The notes under the pieces are model-generated. The model was not told where the DNA came from and made no database searches. It worked only from the letters and a program-made list of their open reading frames with translations. Source: Thermoplasmatota archaeon (GTDB lineage: Archaea; Thermoplasmatota; Penumbrarchaeia; Penumbrarchaeales; Penumbrarchaeaceae). Taken from it: 5,827 nucleotides of DNA. Made by a program: the position numbers and the translations under genes. Shown here piece by piece: positions 4,232 through 5,827 of this stretch. How positions within the stretch are numbered: the first letter of the stretch is position 1; each line of letters starts with the position of its first letter. Location of the stretch: NCBI GenBank assembly GCA_030591285.1, contig JAUVBH010000118.1, positions 1-5,827 of the forward strand, in the 5' to 3' direction.

Positions 4232-5827
4232 TCACGGTTCTCCTGTATCGTCCACACCATTTGTCCATGGTCTGTAGGAATTGTCTCCAGGATTGTTTGG
4301 ATGTGGTGAGAATGCAGGATCGCCATATATCGCGAACATTGCAACCTCTTTCCAATGAGCACCCAAAAGTCCCCCTTGCCAATCTGGATCTTCTTTATCT
4401 TGAAGGAATGGACTGACGGGTTGACCACGAATTGGATTGTGGATGTAGCGGTTCTCAGCCCATCTTAGAGCCTCTCCAGCGGTGCCTCGGTCCTCTTCAT
4501 TATCCAAGAGGCCATCCCAGAAGAAAGCGAACCACGCATCGTTCAGGTCCCATTCATAATTGTCATCGCTCCATGATGGATTGATGATGCCCGGAAGCCA
4601 CTCTTCTGAAGCAGAAGTTGCATCCTGAGCAATGTTGGAGAAACTGACCTCAGTAGCTCCACCAGCGATCACAGCTCCTCCATAAAGGTAATTCAAAGCG
4701 AATGTCCTTTCGACCTCAATTGGTTCCGCGGGTTTCCACCATCCAGCACCATGGATCTTTGCATTCATACATGCAACCCAGAAACCAACCTGTGGAGGAA
4801 GAAGTAGTTCACGGACCTCTTCTCCCCTTAGAACTGCATCCTCATCTCCTGCTGCGTATGGGACCATGTACAGAGACCCATATTCCGATCCATGACCTCT
4901 GTAGGCCACAAATCCGGAAGCCATCATGGCGTTGTTCATATCTTCCTGACCCTTTGGATCGATCCCATCACCGATAAGGATGTCCCTTCCGAAATTTGAT
5001 GGACCGATATAATCGTATGTCATCCCTTCATCTACTGCATCTCTGCACCAGAACCTTGCGGGGGTTACCTGTCCTCTTTTGTAAGTGATCTCGTAACCGG
5101 AGAAAGATGTCCCGTGCTGGTTCCAGGTAACCTGTTCTGTCCCGGCCGTGTATTCGATCTCAACAACATCCTGATGGAGATCATAAAGGAACGTTCTGAC
5201 TATCTGGTTGCTCATTCCCTGAACGTTCAGATTGACCAATCTCCCAACTGCAGAATCCATGTAGTATGGGTCATCACCCAGGAATCCGTAAGCAACATCT
5301 GAGCTTACAAGAAGGTCACCCTCAACATTGTTGGGGTCTGCATTCGTTTCATCGGGAAACTGGAATTGAGGGACAGCCGAAGCAGATCCCACGAGAGTAA
5401 CATATTCAGGGAGACCAAAGACCTCTACCATATCTTTCAAACCGAGATAATATCCGATCGCTCTCTGGTTGAGTTCAACATCCATGTAGCCGATATCATC
5501 TTGACTCGCCTCATACTGGGTCATAACATATGCATCCCTGTATGCAGCAACTTCGCCGGCGACGGCTGATATCGCAGGTATATGGAACTGGTCATCGAAA
5601 TGATCATATCCATCAGACCTCCCAAGCATTTCAACAGTTGTATCCAGGGGGTTGACAACCATAACATAGTCGAAGGGAACTCCAAGCATCTGAAGTTCAG
5701 TCCATGCATCTTCTTGGGTTTCGAATGTTCTCTCCCCAGCGACCAATACCAGATTCTTGTTCTTAGCTACAGGAGACGCCCAGAGAGCTTCCTCAAAATC
5801 TTCAACAGTAAGGATCCCATCGAATCC
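4232..5827 (-). CDS. Secreted gingipain-like cysteine peptidase (family C25), 5' partial
   Basis: The frame is open from the window edge to a TGA at 4232-4234, giving 531 residues without the N-terminus. Residues are numbered from the edge. Residues 1-65 form an alpha/beta segment (ALWASPVAKNKNLVLVAG, then YVMVVNPLD) like those preceding C25 domains in other secreted archaeal proteins. The C25 caspase-like core follows: EYVTLVGSASAVP (141-153), SSDVAYGFLGDDPYYMDSAVGRL (175-197, given here in part as the typical D-x-A-V-G-R strand), AYRGHGSEYG (308-317) with the catalytic His312, and VGFWVACMNAKIHG (347-360) with the catalytic Cys353. GGAVIAGGATEVS (383-395) and AIYGDPAFSPH (499-509) close the domain, as in gingipains. 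The dyad is intact, so it is probably an active endopeptidase acting outside the cell. The protein ends at GVDDTGEP about 20 residues after the domain, with no C-terminal anchor or sorting signal. It looks acidic. The TTG at 5746 is not the start, because coding similarity continues upstream of it. Confidence 0.92.
   Translation of the reverse strand, partial: GFDGILTVEDFEEALWASPVAKNKNLVLVAGERTFETQEDAWTELQMLGVPFDYVMVVNPLDTTVEMLGRSDGYDHFDDQFHIPAISAVAGEVAAYRDAYVMTQYEASQDDIGYMDVELNQRAIGYYLGLKDMVEVFGLPEYVTLVGSASAVPQFQFPDETNADPNNVEGDLLVSSDVAYGFLGDDPYYMDSAVGRLVNLNVQGMSNQIVRTFLYDLHQDVVEIEYTAGTEQVTWNQHGTSFSGYEITYKRGQVTPARFWCRDAVDEGMTYDYIGPSNFGRDILIGDGIDPKGQEDMNNAMMASGFVAYRGHGSEYGSLYMVPYAAGDEDAVLRGEEVRELLLPPQVGFWVACMNAKIHGAGWWKPAEPIEVERTFALNYLYGGAVIAGGATEVSFSNIAQDATSASEEWLPGIINPSWSDDNYEWDLNDAWFAFFWDGLLDNEEDRGTAGEALRWAENRYIHNPIRGQPVSPFLQDKEDPDWQGGLLGAHWKEVAMFAIYGDPAFSPHPNNPGDNSYRPWTNGVDDTGEP

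Noticed and set aside
5744..5746. TTG as the start codon of the C25 peptidase gene
   Set aside because: The reading frame continues upstream to the window edge with sensible protein sequence (TVEDFEEALWASPVAKNKN), there is no Shine-Dalgarno sequence, and a secreted peptidase would need a signal peptide further upstream.

Overview
The window looks like chromosomal DNA of an archaeon, most plausibly a member of the Thermoplasmata/Thermoplasmatota. The evidence is an intact archaeal ribosomal protein eS6, an archaeal/eukaryotic-type initiation factor 2 gamma subunit (aIF2gamma) with a zinc knuckle, a PIN-domain gene directly behind it, TATA-like boxes upstream of the genes, and Shine-Dalgarno sequences of the GAGGTG type. 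The lineage is inferred from the style of the proteins. The combination with a large secreted gingipain-like peptidase would suit a protein-degrading sediment group such as MBG-D, but a placement would need a marker-gene tree.

Layout. Bases 2-1666 (minus strand, 3' end cut by the window edge) encode a secreted or membrane-anchored protein with an Asp-box (BNR, sialidase-like) beta-propeller followed by a fibronectin-III-like domain. Bases 1667-1896 are a divergent promoter region with TATA-like boxes in both directions, a cluster of AACGTT motifs and a striking 11-bp inverted repeat just before the next gene. Bases 1897-4231 (plus strand) form a compact translation operon: an 81-residue conserved-looking protein of unknown function, eS6, aIF2gamma (start overlapping the eS6 stop by 4 bases) and an Fcf1/VapC-type PIN ribonuclease. 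Bases 4232-5827 (minus strand, 5' end cut by the window edge) encode a secreted C25 (gingipain-type) cysteine peptidase with a visible His/Cys dyad. Its stop codon directly abuts the stop codon of the PIN gene.

How the genes relate. The four plus-strand genes belong together as translation and RNA-processing housekeeping functions. The two minus-strand genes act outside the cell and are probably unrelated to that operon, though both fit a lifestyle of attacking or binding extracellular polymers. I see no mobile elements, CRISPR arrays, tRNAs or rRNAs. The most interesting non-coding signals are the inverted repeat at the operon start, the AACGTT cluster, and the zero-gap convergent junction. 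No clearly new multi-gene system is evident.
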